From positions 17,670,001-17,734,000 of the forward strand of contig NC_071332.1 in assembly GCF_010183535.1 (NCBI RefSeq): DNA of 64,000 nt, given 5' to 3'. The stretch's first letter is position 1; every line of letters starts with the position of its first letter. The stretch is from Caenorhabditis remanei (Eukaryota; Nematoda; Chromadorea; Rhabditida; Rhabditidae). A model generated the notes under the pieces. It was not told the DNA's origin. It ran no database searches and saw only the letters and a list, made by a program, of their open reading frames with translations. The position numbers were made by a program, and so were the translations under genes. This document shows, piece by piece, positions 1 to 11,126 of the stretch.

Positions 1-1035
1 CATAATAATTTTGGAATACGGAAATTTTGATTAAGTATCCAAATTTTGGATTTTCTCAAAAAAATGGTCAAAAAAGTGGGTTTTTTGGCCATAACTCGGT
101 TAAAAATATTTCAAAAATTTTGAAACTTTGTAAAATGAATACTATATTTGTATTCAATATATGGTAAAAATTTCAGCTTCTCCCGATCAATTTTCAAAAA
201 GTTCATTTTTTGACCTATGAGCACCTACCGTACTACAGTAACCCGGAGCTGCGACCCAATATTGTGCATATGTGTTGCACATGTCCTCATATACGTTCTT
301 TGAAAGTTTCAGAACTGTAGCTAACTTACACGCCCTAGGCCCCTTCCTACAGTGGCCATACTCGAGTCTTACAGAGAACACGTTATATATTTCTGATAGT
401 GTTGATAGCGATGTTATGGTAGAGTGACTAAGTTTTTCTTGCATACTTTGTTTTTGTGACTTCTAATGAAACTTGTATATTTTATTCGATGAATAGCGCA
501 GACAAAATCACATACAGTCCCGCTCAAAAGTTTATTTTTGTTTTTTTAACAACTTATTTGAAATAGGTCCGATCGAGCTGAAACTTTGGGAAAGCATTTA
601 TTGTAGAGTTTTCGATATATTAACAAATGATCCGTGTTGAAAATCATGTTCCAAAAAGTTTTGCTCAATTTTTGAAAATCTCGAAAATGCGAAAAAATGA
701 CATATTTTTTTCAATGAGCAGTGTATCAAAAACAGGTAGTAGAAACAGTGTTTATGATAATTTTCTGTTAGATTCAGTTAATTTCCTTAATTGTTGAGTA
801 CTGGTCCGCAATCCTAGATATGCTTTCCATGTATCCCATACCGGCAAAGTTTTCTGGTTGAGACATTAGGAGTTTTGAAGTTCAAATAACTGAAAATTAC
901 TACTACGAAACTATTTGAAAAATGATGAAGAACAATTTAATAATTGCCCAATGGATCCCATTTTTTTACTGCAGTTTTTGTCTACAGTGCGAAAACATTA
1001 AAAAACGTGAGTGAATACATTTTTGATTGTTGGTG
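1..1035. other. AT-rich spacer, no gene recognised
   Basis: I see no gene here. The stretch is AT-rich with poly-T and poly-A runs. A minus-strand open frame of 85 codons at 187-444 has no recognisable domain, no splice context and no matching paralog in the window. Confidence 0.5.
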
Positions 1036-1043
1036 ATCTGTTG

Positions 1044-1946
1044 CAGAGTTGAGCGGAATTCCGCCTTCCGCCTTCCACTTTCCGCCGAAAAATTTTCCTA
1101 TTTCCGCTTTCCACCCTCCGCCTTCCGCTGTTTCAGGGTGCTCCACCGGCGGTAAAATCGAAGAAAAACCGGTTTTTTTCAACCGGTGAAAATCGTTTCC
1201 TCAATCGGTTCATTTCAACCGGTTTTTCAAAAACAAAAACCGATTGGAAACCGAACAAAAATCGGAAGAAATCGATTTTCTTCGATTTTGTTTTGAAAAA
1301 AAATCGGACGGTTTCGGTTTTCATCGAGAACAGTGCAAAATATGATAGAAACGTGACGAACTACTGTAGAACTTGAACTTTAAGAAAAAAACCGATGAAA
1401 ATCGGCAAAAATCGGTAAAAATCGAAGAATAATCGGTGTTTTAATCGGTTTCTAAACCGATGAAAACCGAAACCGAACGATTTTTTTTCAAAACACAATC
1501 GAAGAAAATCGATTTTTTCCGATTTTTCACTGGAGAAAAAACGATTTATTTTTCTAAAAACCGACGAATGTTTCAACCGATTTTCTTACCAATAACCGAT
1601 TTTAATCGGTTTTGAAGTATCGGTGGAGCACCCTGCGCTGTTTAAAGAGAGCTTGAAAAATTTGATCTCCTATTCTAATTTACTGATAGTTTTGAGGTTT
1701 TTTGCAGCAAAGCTATCAGTGTTTACCGAAAAAACAAAATTTAACACAAATTTAACCTTTTTAGTGTTTTTACTACAAAATAAGGCCAAAATCGTATTTT
1801 TGAAAGCGACATTGTATTCCCCCTTCGGCCTTTTGGCATTTTTTTCATTCCGCTTTCCGCCTTCCGCTTTCCACCCAAAAAATGTTCATTCCGCTTTCCG
1901 CCTTCCGCCTTCCTCCATTTCAAAAACCGCATTCCGCTCAACTCTG
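1044..1946. mobile_element. Outer non-autonomous hAT-like element
   Basis: The ends are inverted repeats: CAGAGTTGAGCGGAAT at 1044 and its complement ending at 1946. The flanking 8 bases ATCTGTTG are repeated exactly at 1036-1043 and 1947-1954. An 8-bp target duplication with CAG...CTG ends is typical of hAT elements. The sub-terminal sequence is rich in TTCCGCC/TTCCGCT repeats. There is no transposase frame, so this is a MITE-like derivative. It is interrupted by a second element at 1134-1635. Confidence 0.8.
1134..1635. mobile_element. Inner hAT-like element nested in the outer one
   Basis: Inverted repeats CAGGGTGCTCCACCG (1134) and its complement (ending 1635) are flanked by a perfect 8-bp duplication CGCTGTTT at 1126-1133 and 1636-1643. 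The interior is made of variants of AACCGGTTTT and AAATCGG in both orientations and has no coding capacity. The duplicated target lies inside the outer element, so this insertion is the younger of the two. Confidence 0.82.
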
Positions 1947-2199
1947 ATCTGTTGATGTTTTTTTCTGACGTAGAAAATTTTTTAAAAAACCAGCTAGTCA
2001 TTATTTCTAGAGAAAAAATAAATTGTAAATTTTTGTGTTTTTTGAAAAACCAGTCGGTTCACGTCACCTTACGGCGACTAAACCTCCTTCTCAACACCAC
2101 CCTTCTGGGTGTCACAGTGGATCGTAATTAATCCGGAAACGGACGACACGTTTGGAATTCTCTATTTTTTCTGAAACCGATAAAATCAAAAAATCTTTC

Positions 2200-2292
2200 A
2201 CGTCGTCTTTATCACTTAAAGCAAATTAACGAGCAATAAAACTGATGTGCCTGAACTTTTGATCAGTGTCCCCGTGACACACTTCTTATCAA
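2200..2292 (+). promoter_or_regulatory. Copy 1 of a conserved 90-bp GATA-containing element
   Basis: The segment holds TTTATCACTTAAAG, CGAGCAATAAAA, a stretch ending GATCAGTGTC and finally CACTTCTTATCAAC. Close relatives lie at 12781-12893 and 17366-17455, all beside CUB-like genes. The last motif reads TTGATAAGAAG on the other strand, a GATA-factor site. Here the element is downstream of the minus-strand CUB-like gene, so it may be a relic of a lost upstream neighbour. The rest of 1955-2534 shows no gene. Confidence 0.45.
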
Positions 2293-2534
2293 CAAATATT
2301 TGTTTCAAAGACCACGGAGCACACAGGATGCAAAAATGTTGCATTCTCGGCTCATAATGTGTCTTTTAAATAATTAACTGATTGAAATTAACTAAAAACA
2401 CAGTTTTTTTTTAATACAATGCAAACCAAACTTTTTTAACAACTGGCGTAATTTTGTCTGCGCTAATCATAGAATAAAAGATACCAGTTTCATTAAAATA
2501 CTACAAAAAAGTATGCAAGGAAAACGTAGTCACT

Positions 2535-5500
2535 CTACCATAACATCACTAAGAACAATAGCAGAAAAATTGAAGAACACTTGTTAGTAGCAGAGAACTT
2601 TGTAGTTGTAGTTTTCATTGTTGTGCTAGTTGTAGTTGGAATTGCTTTGGGAGTGGTGGTTGTAGTTGGTTTAGTCGTCGGCGTAGTGGACTGAGTTGTA
2701 GTCGGGACGGTTGTAGTCGTGACAACTGTTGTAGTTGAAGTAGAAGTAGTGCTTGTAGTGGTCGTTGTTTGGTCTGGAAAACTTGGTACTTGAAAAAAAA
2801 AGAACACCAGCAACCAACCATCTTCCGTGCAGAACATGTTGATTTCAAAACCTGTAGTATTGTACCCTAACGTGTCATAAGTTACAGTAATCTTATCTCC
2901 AAGAACGCGGAGAGTGGTAGTAGGTGGACGGTTGGTTTCTTTGTATCTAGAATCTCCCAAATTATATTTTTAACTCTTGCAAAAATCAAACCTCTGTTGG
3001 AAGACCTCTTGGTCATCTCGAAAAACGCTGATATCCAAATACGTGGGCCCGATCACATCGAAACTCTTCACATCCAAGTTGAAATACACTTTTACATCTG
3101 TACTGGTGGTGGTGTAAGTTTCATTTGTGTATTGTTGACTGCTTAATTGTCGATAATAGAATGAATGAATATTCACAATGCGACCAGGAGCAACTTTGTA
3201 ATAGCTCACTGAAAGCATTACGATTCAATTTTACAATGGGTATGTTGAATATTTTACAAGGCGGTTCGTTGGTGAGAGGAATGTTAACGCTGCCGTTTTG
3301 AAAAGTGTAGAACTTCACATTGTTTTTGACAGCCATAGGAAATTTGTAATTGTAATCGGATTGGCTGAAATCTTGCTACAAAAAACAAAAAATGTGTTTA
3401 GCCAACTCACTTCACCGTCGTCAAAAGGTTATCTTCGCTCAGTTTTCCTTCGTAAATTTTTAGAGTGCCCTTCTGTAATAATTCAGTTTCACTCTATCTC
3501 AACATATCGTCTCACATCTGAATACCATCTGGGTATTATTAAATAATCGGCGTCTTCCGATACGGTAGCTACAGTATATCCAGTTCTAACAGGTATTTCA
3601 CATCCATCACCAGGTCGGCAGCGAGTTCCAGTGATGGTTTGACCGTCTCCGACAGCTACAAGTAGAGATTATGGCCTTACTATCAGTTCATAAAATGGTG
3701 GTTCGAGTGGATTCAAAAACTATCAGAAAGCACATTTTACGCTGGTTCAGAGTATATGTTTTGTTTTCGCAGAGTTTCTCTGTGAAAAAAAGTTATTCAC
3801 AGTTTTGTGAGACCCAGTACATTTTCAGAATAATTTCTACTATAATGTTTTATTTATCAATTTTTGTTTAGTGCGTATTTATAGGAATGTGAACGAAACT
3901 CTGGCGAAAATTCGAGTGTTGGCCAAGCTTACTAGGGAAGGCCTCCGAGTGACCGTGGAGTTATTGAATGTGACTTATATCATTGGAAAGCTGAGAAAAA
4001 GCTGATTCCAAATATATAATCAGTTTTTGCCTTCGAGGCCTGGTATTCGAGAAAAACAAGGTCAAAGTTCGGAAAAATGACAAAATATTGCCTTTTTAAC
4101 ACGCAAAACTTGCAAAAATTCCAAAACAATTTTTCGCGTGTCAGAAAGGCAAGAATTCACTGTTTTTCCGAACTTCGACCTCGTTTTTCTCGAATACCAG
4201 ACCTCGAGGGCAAAAACTGATTATATATTTGGAATCAGCTTTTTCTCAGCTTTCCAATGATATAGGCCACATGCTACAACTCCACGGTCACTCGGAGGCC
4301 TTCCCTAGTAAGCTCCTTGTAATTTCTAGTGGTGCTAACCTTTTGCATCGACTCCCATATACAGCACATAATCATAGATCTCACTCAATCCAAACGTGTA
4401 GACTGTCAATTGAGTACTGTTGGAAACTATTTGCCCCCCTCGCATATCCCACAAGTTTCCTAAATATGATCCATTATAAGAGTCGCCTTCGAAAACAGCC
4501 GATTGTCGAAGTTGGTCATCTGAATCTTCTTTAGTGCTGAAACCAATGAGTGCCACATTATTCGGAGCGGTGTAGGTGGTGAAACAGGTGTCAGGAATTA
4601 AAGGGACTGGAGTAGACGCGTCCAATGTGATGTTTCTTTGGCAGGCGTTGGGGTCTGCAAGATATAAGACGGTTGGAATTTCAAAATTTTTTGCTAGCTA
4701 GTTGAAAAATGGTTTTCTGTGAGTAATCTGTACTGAAAATACAGCATTTCCCTGAATTTGAACGATTTTGCAATAAACTGGCAATTGCTAGAAAAAGTTG
4801 CACGTGAAGCACAGAGTTTTCCCACTTTGATCTGTTCACGTCATTTTCTGTTCTTTTTTTCATAGTTCGTTCAAAAGTACAGAATCGGTATCAATACCGA
4901 TTCTGTACCAAGAAATTCCTCCAGATTTGGTATTCATACCTATTCTGTACTCTGCATAAAAGATCACGTGAAAAAAGTTTTCTCCAAGTTTATTCGAAAG
5001 TACAGAAACGGTATCGATACCGATTTTGTACCAAACAACAGCATTGTAAGTTCTGTATAAAAGGTCACGTGAAAAATTGAAAATCCACAATTTCAAAGTG
5101 TCAAATTTTATTTATGATTATTTTCGCTTACGTGGATTCAAATTTGATGTTCATCAAGTGGATAAACTCACCAAAATGACAATTTTTGAGGAAAAGTTAC
5201 CTAGATTCTGTAATTAGGTTTTGATCAACTTACTTTACCTTCTCTTACTTAAAAAGAAAACACATTTTCAAACCTTTTTATGCAAATTTCATTAAAACGG
5301 ACGTTTTTAATGTTGTTGAATAAGAAAAGGTGAAGTTGATCAAAACCTAATTACAGAATCTAGGTAACTTTTCCTCAAAAATTGTCATTTTGGCCAGTTT
5401 ATCCACTAGTTGAACATCAAATTTGAATCCACGTAAGCGAAAATAATCATAAATAAAATTTGACACTTTGAAATTGTGGATTTTCAATTTTTCACGTGAC

Positions 5501-6357
5501 CTTTTATACAGAACTTACAATGGTACAGAATTGGTATCGATACCGATTCTGTACTTTCGAATAAACTTGGAGAAAAAACTTTTTTCACGTGATCTTTTAT
5601 GCAGAGTACAGAATAGGTATGAATACCAAATCTGGAGGAGTTTCTTGGTACAGAACCGGTATCCATACCGATTCTGTACTTTCGAATAAACTTTGAAAAA
5701 AGAACAGAAAATGACGTGAACAGACAAAAGTGAAGCAGATTTGTGCTTACATGATATTTTTCACACATATTTCAACGGAATCAAAGCTGAGAAATGAATA
5801 TGTGCTAGTACAGAGTTTCTCAATTTTTAATAAAATATAATCGCTAGCAAAAAATTTTGAAATTTTGACCGTCTTATATGATAAGCCTTTTGAAATAGGA
5901 ACAACTCACAATTCGACCAAGTGACTTTGAATGAGAATGCTCCAGGATCATTGTCGACAGACATCAGCAATTCAAAGTATGGAAAAGTCGAGATATATGG
6001 GAAGAAGTCGTCGTCATATATCCTGAAATCCAGTTTCGTAAAGGTTTTCAAAATAAGAAGATCTTACCAAGTCCCACGCTCATTCGAGTACGCAAACATA
6101 AAGCCTCCAGTTCCTTTCGCGTCTAAATAAAATATGGCTGTCGCATACATCCCGTTGGGTACGATTATGTGCCATTTACATTTTTGAGATTGGTTATATT
6201 TGGCCGGAGGCATCGATTCATTCCAGTCATTTGGGAAATAGTAGGGCTCACTGAGGTCCTTTGGAGGATTTACTACTGTTTTCCCTGAACAGTTGTAGCC
6301 TTGAGAAGCAACTGACAGGAGTAGAAGACACGATAAAATTAAGAGTTGGCGGAGCAT
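2535..6357 (-). CDS. CUB-like domain secreted protein, Thr-rich, probably GPI-anchored (copy 1)
   Basis: The first exon (6357-6068) starts MLRQLLILSCLLLLSVASQG, a clear signal peptide. It continues with the family core containing PYYFPNDWNESMPPAKYN and CKWHI, as in nematode CUB-like (CUB_2/DUF141) proteins. Further exons give a second domain with DTCFTTYTAPNN, RQSAVFEG and LTVYTFGLSE. Then come a KIYEGKLSEDNLLTTV segment, IVNIHSFYYRQLS and GFEINMFC. The last exon (to 2535) is a threonine-rich stalk followed by a hydrophobic tail (SSIFLLLFLVMLW), which suggests a GPI anchor. Known C. elegans relatives are intestinal and pathogen-induced. The exon structure matches copies 2 and 3. The introns are swollen by a palindromic element (4800-5740) and a fold-back element (3926-4314). 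The donor near 2858 is weak, so the join to the stalk exon is the least certain. Confidence 0.88.
3926..4314. mobile_element. Fold-back MITE in an intron of CUB-like copy 1
   Basis: AGCTTACTAGGGAAGGCC at 3926 is the complement of the sequence ending at 4314. The two arms pair over most of their length, including AAGCTGAGAAAAAGCTGATT on one side and its complement on the other. There is no coding capacity. A diverged relative lies in an intron of the gene at 21794-24233. I could not define a target duplication. Confidence 0.7.
4800..5740. repeat. Large palindromic fold-back element, about 0.94 kb
   Basis: Two arms of roughly 430 bp are near-perfect inverted copies around a centre near 5290. 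For example, TGTTCACGTCATTTTCTGTT at about 4833 recurs as its complement near 5715. Each arm contains smaller palindromes of the type GTACAGAATCGGTATC/GATACCGATTCTGTAC. It lies in an intron of CUB-like copy 1 on the minus strand. Open frames in the arms are mirror images of each other and are not taken as genes. Confidence 0.75.
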
Positions 6358-6396
6358 AATGAGCTGCTCACTATCATGATAATGCATTTTCCTGTC

Positions 6397-6408
6397 TCTT
6401 TTATATTC
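6397..6408 (-). promoter_or_regulatory. TATA-like box of CUB-like copy 1
   Basis: GAATATAAAAGAG on the minus strand lies about 40 bases upstream of the ATG at 6357. The other CUB-like genes also have a TATA-like box 35-130 bases before their start. Confidence 0.45.
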
Positions 6409-6409
6409 A

Positions 6410-7224
6410 CTTGTTGAAATTTCCTTTCCAACAAGTAAATAACGCCTATTAAGTCGTCATGGGTGTGCAAACCGTGAGAGCATAGGTGATAAACATGAAA
6501 TGTGTGCAACTTTTATTGGTTTGATTGTGCATACCCTGGTGTTGACTCAATGAGGAAGTTTGGAAATTATGGTTGAATTTTATAAGGATGATATGATTGG
6601 ACGGGCCAAACTTGCTGAACTTGCCAACTATTATTTAATATCGCCGCCTCCACTTTGTCCTATAGGAAGTTGCATAATTTTCTAACTGTGGACGCCTTAT
6701 TAGGATGTCAGTTATCCAGTAAAAGAGGACCTTTCATGATCGTTCGTGTATCAGAATATCATTGTATGCCCAGTACCTTTATTCTAGATGAATAAGAAAA
6801 AAATTTTTTTTTAGCTGTCCGCCCTCCTTCAAACTTTTTTGAGACTTTGGACTACTACGACTACTTTGAAGGCGGAGCCTATTTTTCCGGTTACTGTGAA
6901 AATTTGTCACTTTTTTAAGTTGTTATCACAGTATCCTTCTTATCAGGCCAGCGCAGAAAAACTATTAATTTTAAGTGACTAAGAGCTTTTATACGCTTTG
7001 TTTACGCTTGAATCTCGTTTTGATAAGAAAATTGGGGATCAAAAAATCAGGAAACTCTTAAAAATGATAATTTTTTAGGAAAAAAACTTGGGCAGAGGTT
7101 GTTTATATTATGATTCTTATTAAGTGTTTAACTAACATGGAATGAAAAAAATATTCCGATTATTTTTGATAAATGAAATTTTAAATCGGAACCAGTTTAT
7201 TGAAAGTTTTAAATATTAAAGCAA
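6410..7224. other. Intergenic region, no gene recognised
   Basis: This is the space between the start of CUB-like copy 1 and the stop of the transporter gene. It has AT-rich sequence and no convincing exon on either strand. Confidence 0.4.
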
Positions 7225-9936
7225 TCACAAATGAGTTTTTTCTCCAGGTCCCAAGTCTACAACAGTCCATGTTAGTATTTGACAGAGATGAGTTAGTTTT
7301 CCTGAATGATTCGGTCGATATGTTTCTTTTTTACTAAGCGTACTTACTATCAATGATTCCAAGAAATTTGGTATGATTAACTATAAACTTGACCACAAAG
7401 TAGACTACTGAAAAAATACCTGATTTTTCTTCGCACTGGTCAGACTCACCAACGCCTCCCAAAAACATAGAAAACCCAATGATGAATGAAATGGGGTCTT
7501 GTTGAATTGGAATAACCAACAGGGCAATCATTATGATTATATTCAAAACTGGCCAGAATATACTGTATTTCACTGGATCTGCTGCAACTGGCATCTTTTT
7601 CCATTTGATTATTACAAGTACTGCCAGAGGGAAGATTGTAGTTAGTATACTGACTATATTCAAATAATCTACGAGTTGGTCAACGTCTCCCAGGAATGCA
7701 AATATGATGGAGGTGAATGTCTGAAAACGTTTTAGGGTCTCCGTCGTAGGCAATGCTGTCAGAAATCGCGGCCGACCGCGGCTTTCTAGAGTTTCAACTG
7801 AAAACATGAATTGATATACTTTTGAATTTTTAGTACCAATCCGACAACCAGAGTTCGACCCCCCCCCCCCCCCCTGGTGCCGAATCTTTTTTGGGCCGAC
7901 AGCGGCTATTTGAGATTTTCAAGAAAAAGGCGCGGTCGACCGCGGCCGGCCGTACGGCGTAGTTCACATTGATTCAATTTCAAACCAACGACTTCGAGAG
8001 GGTGTTACGGTAGCACTGATTGTCCCACAAAGTAAATTATGTATAAACCATATAGAAAAGGTAGAGCTTCATTTTTGTAGTTGACAACTTTTTAGTACGG
8101 GAACTCCCAAGCAAGTTATGGTCATTTAAATTCGACAGCTATCGAATCGCACTATTTTGCACTGAAATTGGTCGATTTGAGGAAGAAATTATTTTGTCGT
8201 TATGTAACTTGCTAGGAATTGCTCATACAAAAAAGTTGTCAATTACAAAAATAGAGCTCTACTTTTGATCTGTACGATCCACTAAAAATGTACTAGATGG
8301 GACAATCAGAATTACCATGACACACTCTCAAAATTGGACATTTTCCACTGAAAAATGCAAAAGTTCAAAGCTTTTTGTCCGGTACTGTACATACATGAAA
8401 AAAGACAGAAACCCTCGGACTGTCATTGTCAACATGTATCAAACTGAAGCAAGTGGGCATCATTTTCCGTCGTGAACCGGCAACCATGTACCTGAGAATT
8501 GGGTCAAAAATTTGAAGACTAGTTTTCGTGATCTGGGTTTTTAGTCCTCACTAACCTGCTCCAACCGAAAATATCTCCGTTTAATGTTCCAATCAGCAGA
8601 AATCCAACCACGGCGGGAACAGCAAATGCGGCATCATTCCCAACGGTTCTTTGGATGAATGTCTGAAATATCAGACTTTCATTTTCTATGAAATATGAAA
8701 CCTACTGTAGCCACTGCATCAGAATCGATAACCTCCTGTGGTGTCAAAATGGCAAAATAGGAAGCATTGACTAGAACATAAATCACTGCAGAAATAACAA
8801 GACCACCAAGACAGGCTCGTGGCAAGGTTCTGAAAAAAGAAAAATCTGTCTCTTTTCCAGATAATCCCTCTTCACTCACTTTCTGAAATTCTCAATCTGA
8901 ATCTCCTCTGATCCATAATTCAGCGTCGTAAATCCTCCGAAAGCCCAATTTCCTTGGTAAATTGCCAGAACAATCGCTCCAGGCTTCCAATCAGACCCTT
9001 TCATTATCTGCGAACTACTGTAATGTGACGTCGCCCCGCGGAAGATAATAAAAAAGAAACCGATTCCGATGATGATCAAAGTTGCAAAAATCTTGGAGCA
9101 CATTGATATAATTTGGACTCTTGAGGCGAATTTGTTCAGTGAAAACATGTTCATCAGCGTGAGAAATACTGTGAAGAAAGAGGAAAATAATTATTAAAAA
9201 CGAATGGAAACGAAATGACATATTAGCTCGGCACAGTTCTTACAACTGCGCTCCGCCGAAATTAGCTTGAAAGCGAGGTTGTAAGAAGTGCTCCGTGGTA
9301 ATAGTTTTGGAAGGAGAAGTCTTGTGCAAGCTTTATAACTCACACAGTAATCCGAAACCGAAAAGTTTCGACGAATTGTCAGCGTCAGCATCCGAAAAAC
9401 AGATAATTGGATCAAGCGCTTGGACGAGATATTCTCCAAATGTCAGGTATAAAACTGCAGCGGATGAAGAGCTCTCAATGAGCAAGGAGAGCCAGAGAAG
9501 AGAGAATGCAATAGGTGTCCATCCCATGTAACTAATGTAAGCGAGATCGGCGCCAGATTCGGGGATACTGGTGCCAAGTTCGATGAAGTTCTGGAAAGAG
9601 CTTTTTCTGTTTGAAAGGCTGATGGGTTGATTACAAGTTGAAAGACATCCGGACATCCAAATCACCAGAAATACGTTAAAATACCGGAGCTAAAAGTTTA
9701 CACTCACAATTGCTGTTATCATGTTTAGTAACGCACAAAAGACCCATATGATAAGTGACAAACCGACTGAGCCAGCATGTTCCACAATACCCTGAAAACA
9801 TGCCTTAGAGGTATAGCCTAGGAATCTTTCTAGGCTATACCTTGGGTGCTATGAAAATTCCACTTCCAATAATCGAGCCAACAATGTACGACGTTGCACC
9901 GATCAACCCGATCTTGTTATCCTCCTTTTTGACCAT
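7225..9936 (-). CDS. Light-chain-type (LAT/APC superfamily) amino-acid transporter
   Basis: The start MVKKEDNKIGLIGATSYIVG follows TTTCAG directly, so the ATG sits at a splice acceptor and trans-splicing is likely. The first exon holds the conserved GSIIGSGIFIAPKG loop of heterodimeric amino-acid transporters. Later exons give ELGTSIPESGADLAYI, then NWAFGGFTTLNYGSEEI, LPRACLGGLVISAVIYVLVN, and TFIQRTVGNDAAFAVPAV followed by DIFGWSR. A short exon near 8396-8498 (YMVAGSRRKMMPTCFSLIHV) comes next, then LNIVSILTTIFPLAVLVIIK. The terminal exon is 7301-7225. About 11-12 membrane segments are expected. Relatives (C. elegans aat genes) exchange amino acids across the plasma membrane, several of them with a glycoprotein heavy chain. 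The intron near 7720-8395 carries a fold-back element. A 30-base in-frame stretch near 7420-7449 could be retained sequence or an unusually small intron. Confidence 0.88.
7995..8330. mobile_element. Fold-back MITE in a transporter intron
   Basis: GAGAGGGTGTTACGGTAG at about 7995 pairs with CATGACACACTCTC ending at 8330. The inner arms also pair (GATTGTCCCA with TGGGACAATC; GTTGACAACTTTT with AAAAAGTTGTCAAT). There is no open frame. It lies inside an intron of the amino-acid transporter gene. Confidence 0.65.
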
Positions 9937-10126
9937 CTGAAATTAACTTTTCAGGGGGACGTGAACACATCTATACTAAAGAGAATTTCAGAAGTATTCT
10001 TCGTCTAATTCGATTGGATTCGGTTCAAAAAAAAAACAAAGACGTCATGTCTTTTTCACAGTGTCGTTTGCCAGGGGTTTGACAATAGACCGGTACTTAC
10101 CTCGATTGGCCGATGCACTAAATTGT

Positions 10127-10560
10127 TACACCTGGATCTGTAAGGCTCAGTGGTAGCAAAATCACGGATTTATTGGAGTAAGGAGAACGGGGAAAAGACA
10201 GGAGGGAAAATTCAGGAATTACGTTCCGGGGAATTAACAACAATTGCTGCCACAGTAAATGTTGCACACTAATACAGTTGCACACTAATACACAAGTAAG
10301 GGTTTCTTTTTATACTGCGTCCCGCTTCACGTCATATGTCTCAGTGTCTCGATGCAGCATGATTCTTCGTCCGGTTTGGGTGTGGTCTCGCCTATCCAAT
10401 TGATGATAGTGTCCGGCGGGCGAGAGATAAGAGAAGGTAATAGTCGTCGGGCGTGAAATATGATTTATTGATTCGTCGTCGGGAGCCAGAGGTTTTCATT
10501 CAATATCCAATAGTTGCGTCTTCCTGGCGCAATACTCCGCTTTCCAGTCCATATTGACTT
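10127..10560. other. Possible solo LTR or other repeat, uncertain
   Basis: This stretch has a different, more GC-rich composition than its surroundings. It contains GGATTTATTGGAGTAAGGAG, reminiscent of the R/U5 region of the Ty3-type LTRs elsewhere in the window, and a direct repeat of GTTGCACACTAATACA at about 10260-10290. No second copy or target duplication was found. Confidence 0.25.
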
Positions 10561-10619
10561 CCTTCGACGTTTTATGAAAAATAATTGTTTCAAGAAAATT
10601 AGTCACAGAAACACAGATT

Positions 10620-10800
10620 TAGACACAGATTTCGGTTTGTTACTTATCATTTTGGTCTTCTGTGCGTTACTAAACATGATAACAGCAATTGTGATTGTAA
10701 ACTTTTATTCCTGTATTTAAGCATTATGGTGTCTGTCAGATGATCTGGATGTCCGGATGTCTCTCAACTTGTAATCAACCCTCCAACCTTTCTAAGAGAA
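10620..10800 (+). pseudogene. Inverted partial copy of a transporter exon
   Basis: The plus strand encodes VFCALLNMITAI, followed by intron-like sequence and GATGTCCGGATGTCTCTCAACTTG. This matches the exon and following intron of the transporter gene at about 9792-9640, but in the opposite orientation. It is a small duplicated and inverted fragment with no start or downstream exons. Confidence 0.65.
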
Positions 10801-11126
10801 AATGCTACCCAACTTATTTCCCACAGGTTACTTTTTGAAACATGGTGAATTTGTAATGGAAGAGGGGTTTCCTATGATTATTTCGGGAGTTTCTTAATTC
10901 TTCATAGTGCTGACTGGCCGTCGTGAGCATCTCTGGTCGGGTAGGAGCGGCTAAATGAGAGCTCCGCCCCCCTCTCTAGTCAGAACAACGTAGCATTAGT
11001 ACCGGCTGTATCATGTCTGGTAGACATTGTCTACTGATTATTTTTTCCGAGTGGGCCGGAAATTGAAAACGAATGAATTAATGATAAAAAGAACAAGACC
11101 TCGCACCTCATAATCATTCACACCAT

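Noticed and set aside
187..444. Minus-strand open frame of 85 codons
   Set aside because: There is no domain, signal peptide, splice partner or paralog in the window; it is likely a chance frame.
2615..2848. Alternative frame over the Thr-rich exon (Leu/Gln-rich product)
   Set aside because: The Thr frame joins the upstream CUB-like exons and ends in a GPI-type tail; the other frame is a repeat artefact.
5468..5768. Open frames on both strands with repeated VQNRY/YRIG residues
   Set aside because: They are mirror images within a palindromic element and contain the translated TACAGAATCGG repeats only.
7860..7875. Run of 16 C residues as a functional G-quadruplex
   Set aside because: A single homopolymer in an intron; it may be a sequencing-sensitive tract and nothing else supports a function.
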